From: JACPAP01 sp035287045
GTDB taxonomy: Bacteria > Gemmatimonadota > Gemmatimonadetes > Gemmatimonadales > GWC2-71-9
Assembly (NCBI GenBank): GCA_035287045.1
Contig: DATECF010000106.1
Coordinates: 1-17,259 of the forward strand
Direction of reading: 5' to 3'
Length of the DNA: 17,259 nucleotides
The notes under the pieces were generated by a model. That model saw nothing but the letters and a program-made list of their open reading frames with translations. It had not been told where the DNA came from and did not search any database. Each line of letters begins with the position of its first letter. The stretch's first letter is position 1. The translations under genes were made by a program, and so were the position numbers. This document shows positions 1-5,965 of the stretch, piece after piece.

Positions 1-737
1 AGGCAATCCGGGTTTTGTCCCGGCAGGGTGCTGCTGGCGGCGCCCGCCCGCCCGGGGGCGCCGGCGGGAAGGCCCGGCGGTCCCGGCACCGCCCCGTGCT
101 CCGCGTGGGCCCCCGGCAGCCCGCTCCCCAGCGGGATGCGCCTGACGATGGCCAGCATTGACGGATCGATCTGGACCAGCTCGTCGGACATCATGCACGC
201 GATATAGACCGCGGTGCCCGCGTGATTGAAGCGAGCGCCGTGCGGCATGTCGCAGGTCGGGATCTCGACGATCTGCGTGAGCTCCGGCAGGTACAGTACG
301 GACACCGTATTCTGGCGGCCGCGGTCGCCATGGAAGTCGGAGTTGGGAACGAACGCCCACGCGCCGTCGGGCGACAGGCCGATGGTGGTGGGAAACATCC
401 CTACCTGCACGCGGCCCAGGAGCGAGTCCGACCCGGTGGCGTACTTCCACACGGCTCCGAACGGCGTTCCATGCGCCAGCGAGACGTACCAGAACCGGCC
501 GTCGGGCGAAACGGCGACGTTGTGGGGCCCGTCGAGGTCGGTCACCATCAGTCCAACCGGAATCTCGCGCGCGATACGCCAGCCGGCCCGGTCCACGTCG
601 ATGCGGGTCACCACGTCTCCCGCCTCGCTCGATACGTAGAGCGCAAACGGCGCGGCGGCGCTGGGCTGCTGGACGGCGAGCGCGGCGCCGGCGCGCAACA
701 GGAATGGCAGGGAGACGACGGCCGTGGTGAGGCGCAT
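1..737 (-). CDS. Secreted YncE/YVTN-type beta-propeller protein (3' end outside window)
   Basis: The reading frame stays open from an ATG at 737 to the window edge (245 codons seen), so the C-terminus is missing. The first ~22 residues are a signal peptide (basic start, then a hydrophobic LPFLLRAGAALA core), so the protein is probably exported. The body holds blade-like repeats of the NHL/YVTN lactonase-like class: SPDGRFWYVS, SPDGAWAFVPNS and NHAGTAVYIAC, each beginning with a turn followed by an aromatic beta strand. A Pro/Gly/Ala-rich linker lies near residues 211-240, and Cys245 is the last residue visible. Such propellers often bind ligands or sit in periplasmic redox assemblies, but no catalytic residue identifies a reaction here. 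The gap upstream carries a candidate promoter very close to the ATG. Confidence is high for the gene and the fold, low for the function. Confidence 0.75.
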   Translation of the reverse strand, partial: MRLTTAVVSLPFLLRAGAALAVQQPSAAAPFALYVSSEAGDVVTRIDVDRAGWRIAREIPVGLMVTDLDGPHNVAVSPDGRFWYVSLAHGTPFGAVWKYATGSDSLLGRVQVGMFPTTIGLSPDGAWAFVPNSDFHGDRGRQNTVSVLYLPELTQIVEIPTCDMPHGARFNHAGTAVYIACMMSDELVQIDPSMLAIVRRIPLGSGLPGAHAEHGAVPGPPGLPAGAPGRAGAASSTLPGQNPDC

Positions 738-743
738 GCCGGC

Positions 744-773
744 AGTATAGCCCGCCGCTCGGCGGTTTGACAC
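744..773 (-). promoter_or_regulatory. Candidate sigma-70-type promoter for the propeller gene
   Basis: Read on the minus strand, GTGTCA (768-773) and TATACT (744-749) are 18 bases apart. They match the -35 consensus at 4 of 6 and the -10 consensus at 5 of 6 positions. Only six bases separate the -10 box from the ATG at 737, so a transcript from it would start at or very near the start codon (leaderless or nearly so). No Shine-Dalgarno sequence fits in that space. The rest of the 738-923 gap holds nothing I can assign. Confidence 0.35.
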
Positions 774-923
774 TCCTCCCGGGGCCCCCACGCTTCATGG
801 GGAGACGCCGTCTGGACCCATCGTCGAGACGACGAATAGGCGCGCCGGCGAACACCACACCAGCGGATGGCGGCCGAGTTATGTCCTCGTCCGGCACCCG
901 CTGGCAACGCCCGCCGGTTGCTC

Positions 924-1595
924 CTATGGTCGTTCGAGCGGTTCCAGGCGGGCGAGGTGGTTCAGGTTCCCGATGAAGCGGGCGAAGAGGGTAACGCCCA
1001 TGGCGCCGCTGAGTACCAGGAGCGCGGCGTTGCTCAATGCCGCGGTTTCCACCGGCGCGGTGCCGCCCTGGACCGAGGCCAGCCACGCCAGCGTGTTCAG
1101 TACGATCAGGATGATCCGCGCCTCGGTGGGGCCGATCCGCCCATAGCTCAGGCGAAAGACGCCGAACACGGCGCTCTCGAGGTACACGTTGATGGACAGC
1201 GCCAGGTAGGCCACCACCAGCAGCAGCGCTACCTCCAGCTCCACGAACGGCGAGAGGCCGATTCCCACACCCACGGCGGCGGTGGAGAAGGCGTCCACCA
1301 GGTGGTCGAGGTAATATCCATAGCGGGGGCGTTCCCGGTGACGAACGCGCGCCAGGGTGCCGTCCAGGCTGTCGCCGAACCAGTTGAGGGCCAGGGTGCC
1401 GCTTGCGGCCCAGAGCCACCGCACGTCGAGCGTGGTGAGTGCGTAGGCGACGCCGGTGCCGACGGCGCCCAGAACGCCCAGCAGCGTGAGATGGTTGGAC
1501 GTGGTCCAGCGGGGCAGGCGGGCCGCGATGGCGCGCAGCAGACGCCGCTCCGGGTCGGCCAGGAGGAAGGTGAGCTCGCGAGTGCCGGTTGCCAT
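924..1595 (-). CDS. CDP-alcohol phosphatidyltransferase family membrane protein
   Basis: This 223-residue protein carries the full family signature D-x2-DG-x2-AR-x8-G-x3-D-x3-D: Asp75, Asp78-Gly79, Ala82-Arg83, Gly93, Asp97 and Asp101. Those Asp residues bind the metal ions and the CDP-linked donor in this family. About five or six hydrophobic helices are visible (near residues 38-55, 60-72, 103-128, 155-172 and 180-205), so it is an integral membrane enzyme. The family moves a phosphatidyl or similar phospho-alcohol group from a CDP-linked donor to an alcohol such as glycerol phosphate, inositol or serine. The acceptor cannot be read from the sequence. The ATG at 1595 has a GGAG about eight bases upstream on its strand. 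The gene is transcribed away from the small lipoprotein gene at 1674, with a 78-base gap between them. Confidence 0.85.
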   Translation of the reverse strand: MATGTRELTFLLADPERRLLRAIAARLPRWTTSNHLTLLGVLGAVGTGVAYALTTLDVRWLWAASGTLALNWFGDSLDGTLARVRHRERPRYGYYLDHLVDAFSTAAVGVGIGLSPFVELEVALLLVVAYLALSINVYLESAVFGVFRLSYGRIGPTEARIILIVLNTLAWLASVQGGTAPVETAALSNAALLVLSGAMGVTLFARFIGNLNHLARLEPLERP

Positions 1596-1673
1596 GCGCC
1601 ACGCTCCATGCGTGTGGTGACGCGGGAAACCTGGCCCGGGGGGGTCAAGCCGGAGTCAAGCACGGAGGTCCCT

Positions 1674-2048
1674 ATGCGAATGACGGCGTTGGTCCAGATG
1701 GGTGCGGCGCTCCTGCTCGGCGCCTGCGGGCTCGCGGGTGGCGCGGGCGGCGGGGATGAGGAGCCGCAGCCCGAGCCCATCCTGACGCTCTACGTCGAGA
1801 ATCAGAACTTCTACGACGCGACGCTCTATGCGCTCTCCCGCTCCGGCGAGCAGCAGCGAATCGGCGCCGTGGGAGGGAACCACCACGCGACGTTCTCGTT
1901 TCGCTGGCTCCAGGGTGAATTGCGGGTGATGATTCGTCTGTTGGCCGGGGGCACCACGGCTACCGAGACCATGCTGGTGAGCCCTGGGGATTCGCTGCAT
2001 CTCATCATCCAGCCGGACTTACACCTGAAGATCCCGTCGGATCGCTAG
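1674..2048 (+). CDS. Small lipoprotein of unknown function
   Basis: This 124-residue protein begins with a short hydrophobic signal ending in the lipobox LLGAC (Cys at residue 18), so it should be lipid-anchored after signal peptidase II cleavage. A Gly- and Glu/Pro-rich linker follows. The remaining ~95 residues are rich in beta-strand patterns (LTLYVENQNFYDATLYAL, ATFSFRW) without enzymatic motifs. I recall similar small proteins mainly from Gemmatimonadota-like bacteria, a weak impression that needs a search. The start was chosen at 1674 because GGAGG lies five bases before it and the signal peptide begins there. The frame is open further upstream but that part is non-coding in character. 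Its TAG stop shares the bases CTAG with the TAG stop of the converging SCO gene. Confidence 0.75.
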   Translation: MRMTALVQMGAALLLGACGLAGGAGGGDEEPQPEPILTLYVENQNFYDATLYALSRSGEQQRIGAVGGNHHATFSFRWLQGELRVMIRLLAGGTTATETMLVSPGDSLHLIIQPDLHLKIPSDR

Positions 2049-2920
2049 AGCCGGTCGAGCAGGCTCGTGATCGCGCGGACGCCGCCGCTGGTGGCGTAGG
2101 CGATCCGCCCCTCACCATCCAGGATGTACGTCAGGCGCGGGTGGGCGACGTCGCCGGTCCGCGGGTCGCGGGCCCGGGCTACTCCCCAGGCATCGAGCGC
2201 GGCCTCGACCGCGGCGACGGGCCCGCTCACCACCAGCTCTTCAGCCTCCAGCTTCCACTGGGTCGCGATCGCCGGGAGTCGGGTGGGCACATCCCGCTCC
2301 GGGTCCAGGGTGACGACCAGGACGGCGGGTGACGGTGAGCCCGCGGCCCGACGCGCCGAGAGCACGTCGTGCACGATGACGGGACACACGGTCAGGCAGT
2401 GGGCGTAGGCGAACGTCACCAACACGGGTCGCCCGGTGAATCGTGCCAGGGAGACCTCGAGCCCGTATTGGTCCACCAGGCCCAAGGGCGGCGCGGGCCG
2501 GTCGAGGCGGGGATACGTGGCTGGTGGGTCCTCGTCCGGCACGGCCGCCCGGAACCGGTCGCCCGCGTTGGCCACGCGCCACCCGGCCGCTCCTAAGGAG
2601 AGGGTCAGGCTTCCCGCCACCGCCAGCAACGACATGCGGCCCGCCGTTCCACGCGCCAACCCTTGCAGGCCCTCCACCACGGTGGATCCCCAGCCGGCGA
2701 ACAGAATGCCGAGCATGATGCCCGGCTGGACGATCATCACCAGCCATCCCGAGGCGTCCGGCAGGCCGCTGGAGGTCCTGCCGAAGCACACCTCGCGCGT
2801 GCGCGCGAGCCACAGGGGGGCGTCGGTTGGAAGGGGCCACAGGGCCAGCGCCCACAGCGCGGACGTGAGGCCGAGAATCCCGGCCAGCGCTCCCAGCGCT
2901 CCCGCTTCCCGCACCCGCAT
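2045..2920 (-). CDS. SCO1/SenC-family copper chaperone with N-terminal membrane domain
   Basis: The C-terminal ~150 residues form a thioredoxin-like SCO domain that delivers copper to the CuA centre of subunit II. In the 295-residue version that starts at the alternative TTG (2932), the copper ligands are Cys179 and Cys183 (AHCLTVCP) and His264 (DVAHPRLTYILD). Unlike ordinary SCO proteins, which have one anchor helix, this one has about 120 residues ahead of the domain with roughly three hydrophobic segments (near 11-33, 61-82 and 100-118). It is the last gene of the oxidase operon. The ATG at 2920, four bases after the preceding stop, is preferred here. The TTG at 2932 would add four residues and overlap the preceding gene by eight bases. 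It probably matures the CuA subunit encoded at 4645-5217. Its stop overlaps the stop of the converging lipoprotein gene. Confidence 0.85.
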   Translation of the reverse strand: MRVREAGALGALAGILGLTSALWALALWPLPTDAPLWLARTREVCFGRTSSGLPDASGWLVMIVQPGIMLGILFAGWGSTVVEGLQGLARGTAGRMSLLAVAGSLTLSLGAAGWRVANAGDRFRAAVPDEDPPATYPRLDRPAPPLGLVDQYGLEVSLARFTGRPVLVTFAYAHCLTVCPVIVHDVLSARRAAGSPSPAVLVVTLDPERDVPTRLPAIATQWKLEAEELVVSGPVAAVEAALDAWGVARARDPRTGDVAHPRLTYILDGEGRIAYATSGGVRAITSLLDRL

Positions 2921-2924
2921 CGCC

Positions 2925-3125
2925 TTACCCAATCCGCCAGAGGAACGAGAGGAGCTTCCAGTTCACGAAGTAATACAGCATGAACGCGGCGAGGAAGACG
3001 AAGACCAGCACCAGCGTGCCCGGCGTCTGCGCGCCGGCATGCTGCCCCTCCGCCTGGGCCGCGGCCGCCGGGGGGATGGGCGGCGGTGGATTGGTGATGC
3101 CCCGGGGTACCCCGTGCATGCTCAT
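2925..3125 (-). CDS. One-helix small subunit associated with the heme-copper oxidase
   Basis: This 66-residue protein has a Pro/Ala-rich N-terminal half (PPPPIPPAAAA) and one membrane helix near residues 37-54, ending in the aromatic and basic tail NWKLLSFLWRIG. The ATG at 3125 overlaps the subunit I stop (ATGA), which points to coupled translation. Its position between subunit I and the SCO chaperone suggests an accessory subunit of the oxidase, comparable in size and place to the small one-helix subunits of several heme-copper enzymes. No heme or metal ligand pattern is visible. It would be missed by annotation with a size cut-off. The function is inferred from position only. Confidence 0.75.
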   Translation of the reverse strand: MSMHGVPRGITNPPPPIPPAAAAQAEGQHAGAQTPGTLVLVFVFLAAFMLYYFVNWKLLSFLWRIG

Positions 3126-4648
3126 ACGCGTTTTCCTTCCAGCTCCAACGGTTTCCCGAAGAAGACCGACCAGACGGTGACCAGGATGTAGATGCCGCCG
3201 CCCACGGCGGCGACCAGCCCGCCGATCGCCGTGATGGCCATGACCAGGTCCACGGCGGGCGAGAACTCGATGTCAAACGGCGCCTGGGTGAACGAGATGT
3301 CGTAGTGGCGGCGCGGGACGCCGAAGGTGCCGGCGAAGGTCATCGCGACGGAGAAGATCAGCATGCCGCCCGCGAACAGGTACGGCTGGATCTTTGCCAG
3401 CGGCCAGAACGCCACCTGCTTCCGGAAGATGAGCGGGATCACGTAGTAGGTGAGTCCCATGAAGGCCAGCGCCGTGCCGGCGACCACCGTCGCGTGGAAG
3501 TGGCCCGGGACCCGAAGCGTGTTGTGGGCGATGATGTTGATCTGCTCGGTCCCGAAGGTCACGCCGGTGATGCCGCCCACGAACCCGAAGATGATGATCG
3601 AGAAGATCATCGAGCTGAAGGCCGGATCGTCCCAGGGCGCTTTGCGCAGCCACTCGAAGAGGCCCTTGGTCAGGCCCCGGAGCCGCTGGCCCAGCTCCAG
3701 GCCGGCCGGCACGGTGAAGCCGTGCACCATGCTGGCCAGGACCGCGAGGTACATGGCGTAGCTGGTGTTCCACACCTTCCACGCGGGGCCGAACCCCGGA
3801 TCCACCAGCAGGTGGTGCGCGGACGCCATCGAAATGAACAGCACGTACAGCACGAAGGCGGACCGGCTGACCTTTTCGTTGAGCACCACGCTGCCGATGG
3901 TCAGCGCGCCGAGCAGGTACCAGACCGACACCATCGCCGCGACGTTGATCTGCTGCGACGAGTGCCCCAGACCCCACCAGACCAGCCGGTAGAGCTCCGG
4001 ATCCACGCTCTTGATCAGGCCCAGGGACCAGAGGTAGGTGGGGATGTAGATCGCCGCGCCGTGGCCCAGGGTGATGACCGCGATGATCGCCGCCGTGGCC
4101 GCGCCGAACGTGACCAGGGGCATGGAGCCCGTGTAGGTCTTCTCCCGCTTGGCGATCACCAGCGTGCCGAAGAAGATGCACACCACCAGCAGCGCGCCCA
4201 CCGCGAACAGGATGACGCCCAGGTAATACCAGGAGTTGGCCCTCAGGGGCACGTAGGAGGTGAAGAGCACGTCCGCCTTGCCGGCAAACATGTTCCACTC
4301 CACCATCACCGCGCCCAGGACCATGAGCCAGAAGGAGGCCCACCCGAGCCGGGGCGTCGCCACGCGGCTGTTGAGCAGCACCGCGCTGGCGAAGTAGAGG
4401 ATCGCCATCTCGAAGAACAGGATGAAGAAGATCAGCATCGTCATCCCGTGGATGGTGAGCAGGCGATAGAACCACGTGGCGGGCAGGAGATGGACCACCT
4501 GCCAGCGGGTCAGCAGGACCAGGATCGCCGCGATCCCGCCGACGAGCAGCGCGACCGTCGCGACCACGGCGTTCGCCTTGATCAATCCATCGGCCTGTGC
4601 GTGCACCTTCAGGCCGGTCACCGGGCAGGTGCGGAATGTGCCGTTCAT
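3122..4648 (-). CDS. Heme-copper oxidase superfamily subunit I, probably NO reductase-like (active-site Tyr absent)
   Basis: This 508-residue polytopic membrane protein has about 12 helices and every expected metal ligand: His67 (LLTIHGMT) and His385 for the low-spin heme, His383 for the high-spin heme (RVPGHFHAT), and His229, His278 and His279 (SAHHLL) for CuB. In A- and B-type oxygen reductases the CuB His of helix VI is followed four residues later by a Tyr cross-linked to it (HPEVY). Here the motif is GHSSQQ, with Gln233 in the Tyr position. The nearest helix VII Tyr (268) is ten residues before the HH pair, not six as in cbb3. Lack of the Tyr is a mark of NO-reducing members of the superfamily (cNOR/qNOR and the described eNOR, sNOR and gNOR groups). 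It follows a CuA subunit gene with an ATGA overlap. I infer NO reduction with moderate confidence; placing it in the superfamily is secure. Confidence 0.88.
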   Translation of the reverse strand: MNGTFRTCPVTGLKVHAQADGLIKANAVVATVALLVGGIAAILVLLTRWQVVHLLPATWFYRLLTIHGMTMLIFFILFFEMAILYFASAVLLNSRVATPRLGWASFWLMVLGAVMVEWNMFAGKADVLFTSYVPLRANSWYYLGVILFAVGALLVVCIFFGTLVIAKREKTYTGSMPLVTFGAATAAIIAVITLGHGAAIYIPTYLWSLGLIKSVDPELYRLVWWGLGHSSQQINVAAMVSVWYLLGALTIGSVVLNEKVSRSAFVLYVLFISMASAHHLLVDPGFGPAWKVWNTSYAMYLAVLASMVHGFTVPAGLELGQRLRGLTKGLFEWLRKAPWDDPAFSSMIFSIIIFGFVGGITGVTFGTEQINIIAHNTLRVPGHFHATVVAGTALAFMGLTYYVIPLIFRKQVAFWPLAKIQPYLFAGGMLIFSVAMTFAGTFGVPRRHYDISFTQAPFDIEFSPAVDLVMAITAIGGLVAAVGGGIYILVTVWSVFFGKPLELEGKRV

Positions 4649-5217
4649 GGGGTCCCTCCCGCGCCCCGGGAGGCGCCCGTGGGGCCGTCCACCACGATCA
4701 CCCGCCCCACCATCAAGTGATGGCCGATACCGCAGAACTCGTTACACACGATCCGGAAGTCTCCCGCCTCGGTGGGCGTGACCCGCAAGCCGTAGTCGTA
4801 GCCCGGGACGACCTGGAAGTTGATGTTGAGCGGCAACAGGCCGAAGCCGTGGTTGACGTCCAGCGACGACAGGTGCAGGGTGTACTCGGCGCCCTTCTGC
4901 AGCCGCAGCACCGGGCGCCACGACCACATCATGCCGATCAGGTAGATGTCGCTGCCGGCCGGCGGCTCCACCACCGGGATGCCGCCATCGGTGCCCACCT
5001 GATAGGTGTTGATGAACTCCTGGGTGCGGGCCATGAAGGCCTGCGGATCCACGGTGTGTCGGATGCCCGAGGGGTTCTGGCCGCCGCGCAGATGCCAGAA
5101 GGGCATCATGGCGAACAGGACCATGCACCACCCGAACGCGACGGCGACCCAGAGCTTCTCGGCGCGGTGCGCCGGTTTCCACCAGATGGTCGGTGGGGAC
5201 TCGATACCGCTATGCAT
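4645..5217 (-). CDS. Heme-copper oxidase subunit II with CuA centre
   Basis: This 190-residue protein has one N-terminal membrane helix (near residues 22-40) and a periplasmic cupredoxin domain. A complete binuclear CuA site is visible: His123 (DVNHGFGL), Cys158, Glu160, Cys162, His166 and Met169 (CNEFCGIGHHLM). It should accept electrons from a periplasmic cytochrome c or copper protein and pass them to the hemes of subunit I. Having one helix rather than two recalls B-type (ba3) enzymes. The ATG at 5217 follows a strong AGGAGG seven bases upstream, and the stop overlaps the start of subunit I (ATGA). A CuA donor site separates this enzyme from classical cNOR, whose partner is a heme c subunit. 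Confidence 0.92.
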   Translation of the reverse strand: MHSGIESPPTIWWKPAHRAEKLWVAVAFGWCMVLFAMMPFWHLRGGQNPSGIRHTVDPQAFMARTQEFINTYQVGTDGGIPVVEPPAGSDIYLIGMMWSWRPVLRLQKGAEYTLHLSSLDVNHGFGLLPLNINFQVVPGYDYGLRVTPTEAGDFRIVCNEFCGIGHHLMVGRVIVVDGPTGASRGAGGTP

Positions 5218-5229
5218 GGGACGGCCTCC

Positions 5230-5400
5230 TCAGGGCAGGGGAGCGGGGGAGAGCGAGAGGGCTTCCCAGATGCCCCACCCCGTATAGAAGACCACCATCA
5301 CGACGATGCCCACCACCAGGAGCAGGAAGACATTGTCGAACAGGCGCTGGCCGAGCGGGATCTTCTGGGCCGCCGCCGCGACGTTCGGGGTCTCAGTCAT
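5230..5400 (-). CDS. One-helix membrane peptide of the oxidase operon
   Basis: This 56-residue protein has a polar N-terminus, one hydrophobic helix near residues 24-46 (VFLLLVVGIVVMVVFY) and a short aromatic and Pro-rich tail. Its ATG at 5400 overlaps the stop of the Rrf2 regulator (ATGA), and its own stop lies 12 bases before the subunit II start. The same frame runs open upstream inside the regulator gene, but the overlapping ATG is the plausible start. Position and shape suggest a small structural subunit of the oxidase. No ligand motif is visible. It is easily missed because of its length. Confidence 0.7.
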   Translation of the reverse strand: MTETPNVAAAAQKIPLGQRLFDNVFLLLVVGIVVMVVFYTGWGIWEALSLSPAPLP

Positions 5401-5840
5401 GGAACAGCCTCCGTGGTTCTGTAGGGAGTAGCGGGGACGCCGGTCCCCGCGAGCAGCGTGGCGACGGTGGTATCGCGGAAGAACCGCACGACCTCGTCCG
5501 ACAGTGATCTCCAGCGCGTGTGGACCGCGCAGGCGTGCCGGTCGCTGCACGCCGTCCGCCCCAGCAGGCAGGTGCGTCGCCCCTCGATGCGGTCGAAGTG
5601 GTTGACGATGGCGTGCAGCGACAGGCGGTCGGCGGATCGTCCGAGCCGGAACCCGCCATGCTTGCCGCGGGTGGACACCAGCACGCCGTTGGTGGTCAGC
5701 TCGCGCAGGATCTTGGACAGATAGTTCCGCGGCAGCGCCAGCGCCGAGGCGATTTCCCCCACCCGAACCGGCGCCTCGCGGGCGTGTTGCGCCACGTAGA
5801 GCACCGCCCGGAGCGCGTATTCGGCCGTGTTGGAAAGCAC
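5397..5840 (-). CDS. Rrf2-family Fe-S transcription regulator, NsrR-like
   Basis: This 147-residue protein has an N-terminal winged helix (residues ~1-65) with the family signature LPRNYLSKILRELTTNGVL followed by the wing RGKHGGFRLGR. Three cysteines, Cys91, Cys98 and Cys104, are spaced C-x6-C-x5-C, the spacing I recall for the [4Fe-4S] cluster of Streptomyces NsrR; IscR has C-x5-C-x5-C. Glu7 (AEYALR) falls where NsrR has a fourth, Asp ligand. NsrR-type proteins lose repression when NO attacks the cluster. The gene heads the oxidase operon, so it probably controls that operon and itself. It starts with GTG, four bases after GGGAGG. An iron or redox sensor role is the alternative. Family membership is firm; NO sensing is inferred. 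Confidence 0.85.
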   Translation of the reverse strand: MLSNTAEYALRAVLYVAQHAREAPVRVGEIASALALPRNYLSKILRELTTNGVLVSTRGKHGGFRLGRSADRLSLHAIVNHFDRIEGRRTCLLGRTACSDRHACAVHTRWRSLSDEVVRFFRDTTVATLLAGTGVPATPYRTTEAVP

Positions 5841-5965
5841 CGGACCTCCCGCAGAGTTGCACCGATCAAACTGGTTATTAACATGTGAAAGTCCTATAAA
5901 CGCAGCGTGAAAGATTCGGTAAAGCTCCTTTTAAACTCGGGCCGGTTCGTTAGCATTCACTGCTC
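5841..5965. promoter_or_regulatory. Divergent control region with operator-like palindrome and direct repeats
   Basis: This 125-base gap between two divergent genes is clearly richer in A+T than its surroundings. On the plus strand TGGTTA (5872-5877) and TATAAA (5895-5900) are 17 bases apart, a weak -35 with a good -10. Inside that spacer is the near-palindrome TTAACATGTGAA (5878-5889), which a dimeric regulator could occupy to block the promoter. GTGAAAG occurs twice, at 5885 and 5907, exactly 22 bases apart (two helical turns). ATCAA at 5865-5869 matches one FNR/CRP-type half site, but its partner half is poor. The Rrf2 regulator encoded alongside is the natural candidate ligand. No convincing minus-strand promoter could be assigned. 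Confidence 0.45.

Noticed and set aside
767..772. TTGACA on the plus strand as a -35 box
   Set aside because: No -10-like hexamer lies 16-19 bases downstream and no plus-strand gene starts nearby; the reverse strand gives a better promoter.
776..805. GC-rich hairpin (CCCCA/TGGGG) as a terminator
   Set aside because: The stem is only five base pairs and no T run follows on either strand; it lies more than 100 bases past the nearest stop.
1644..1664. Two GTCAAGC copies 11 bases apart before the lipoprotein gene
   Set aside because: The copies are short, there is no promoter around them, and they are within what chance would give; not enough to call a regulatory site.
867..1673. Upstream extension of the lipoprotein frame
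   Set aside because: This part is antisense to the CDP-alcohol phosphatidyltransferase; the ribosome site and signal peptide place the start at 1674.
3305..4720. 471-codon open frame on the plus strand
   Set aside because: It lies opposite subunit I, whose helices and metal ligands are unmistakable; the translation is low-complexity (Arg/His/Glu/Gln rich), the usual antisense shadow in GC-rich DNA.
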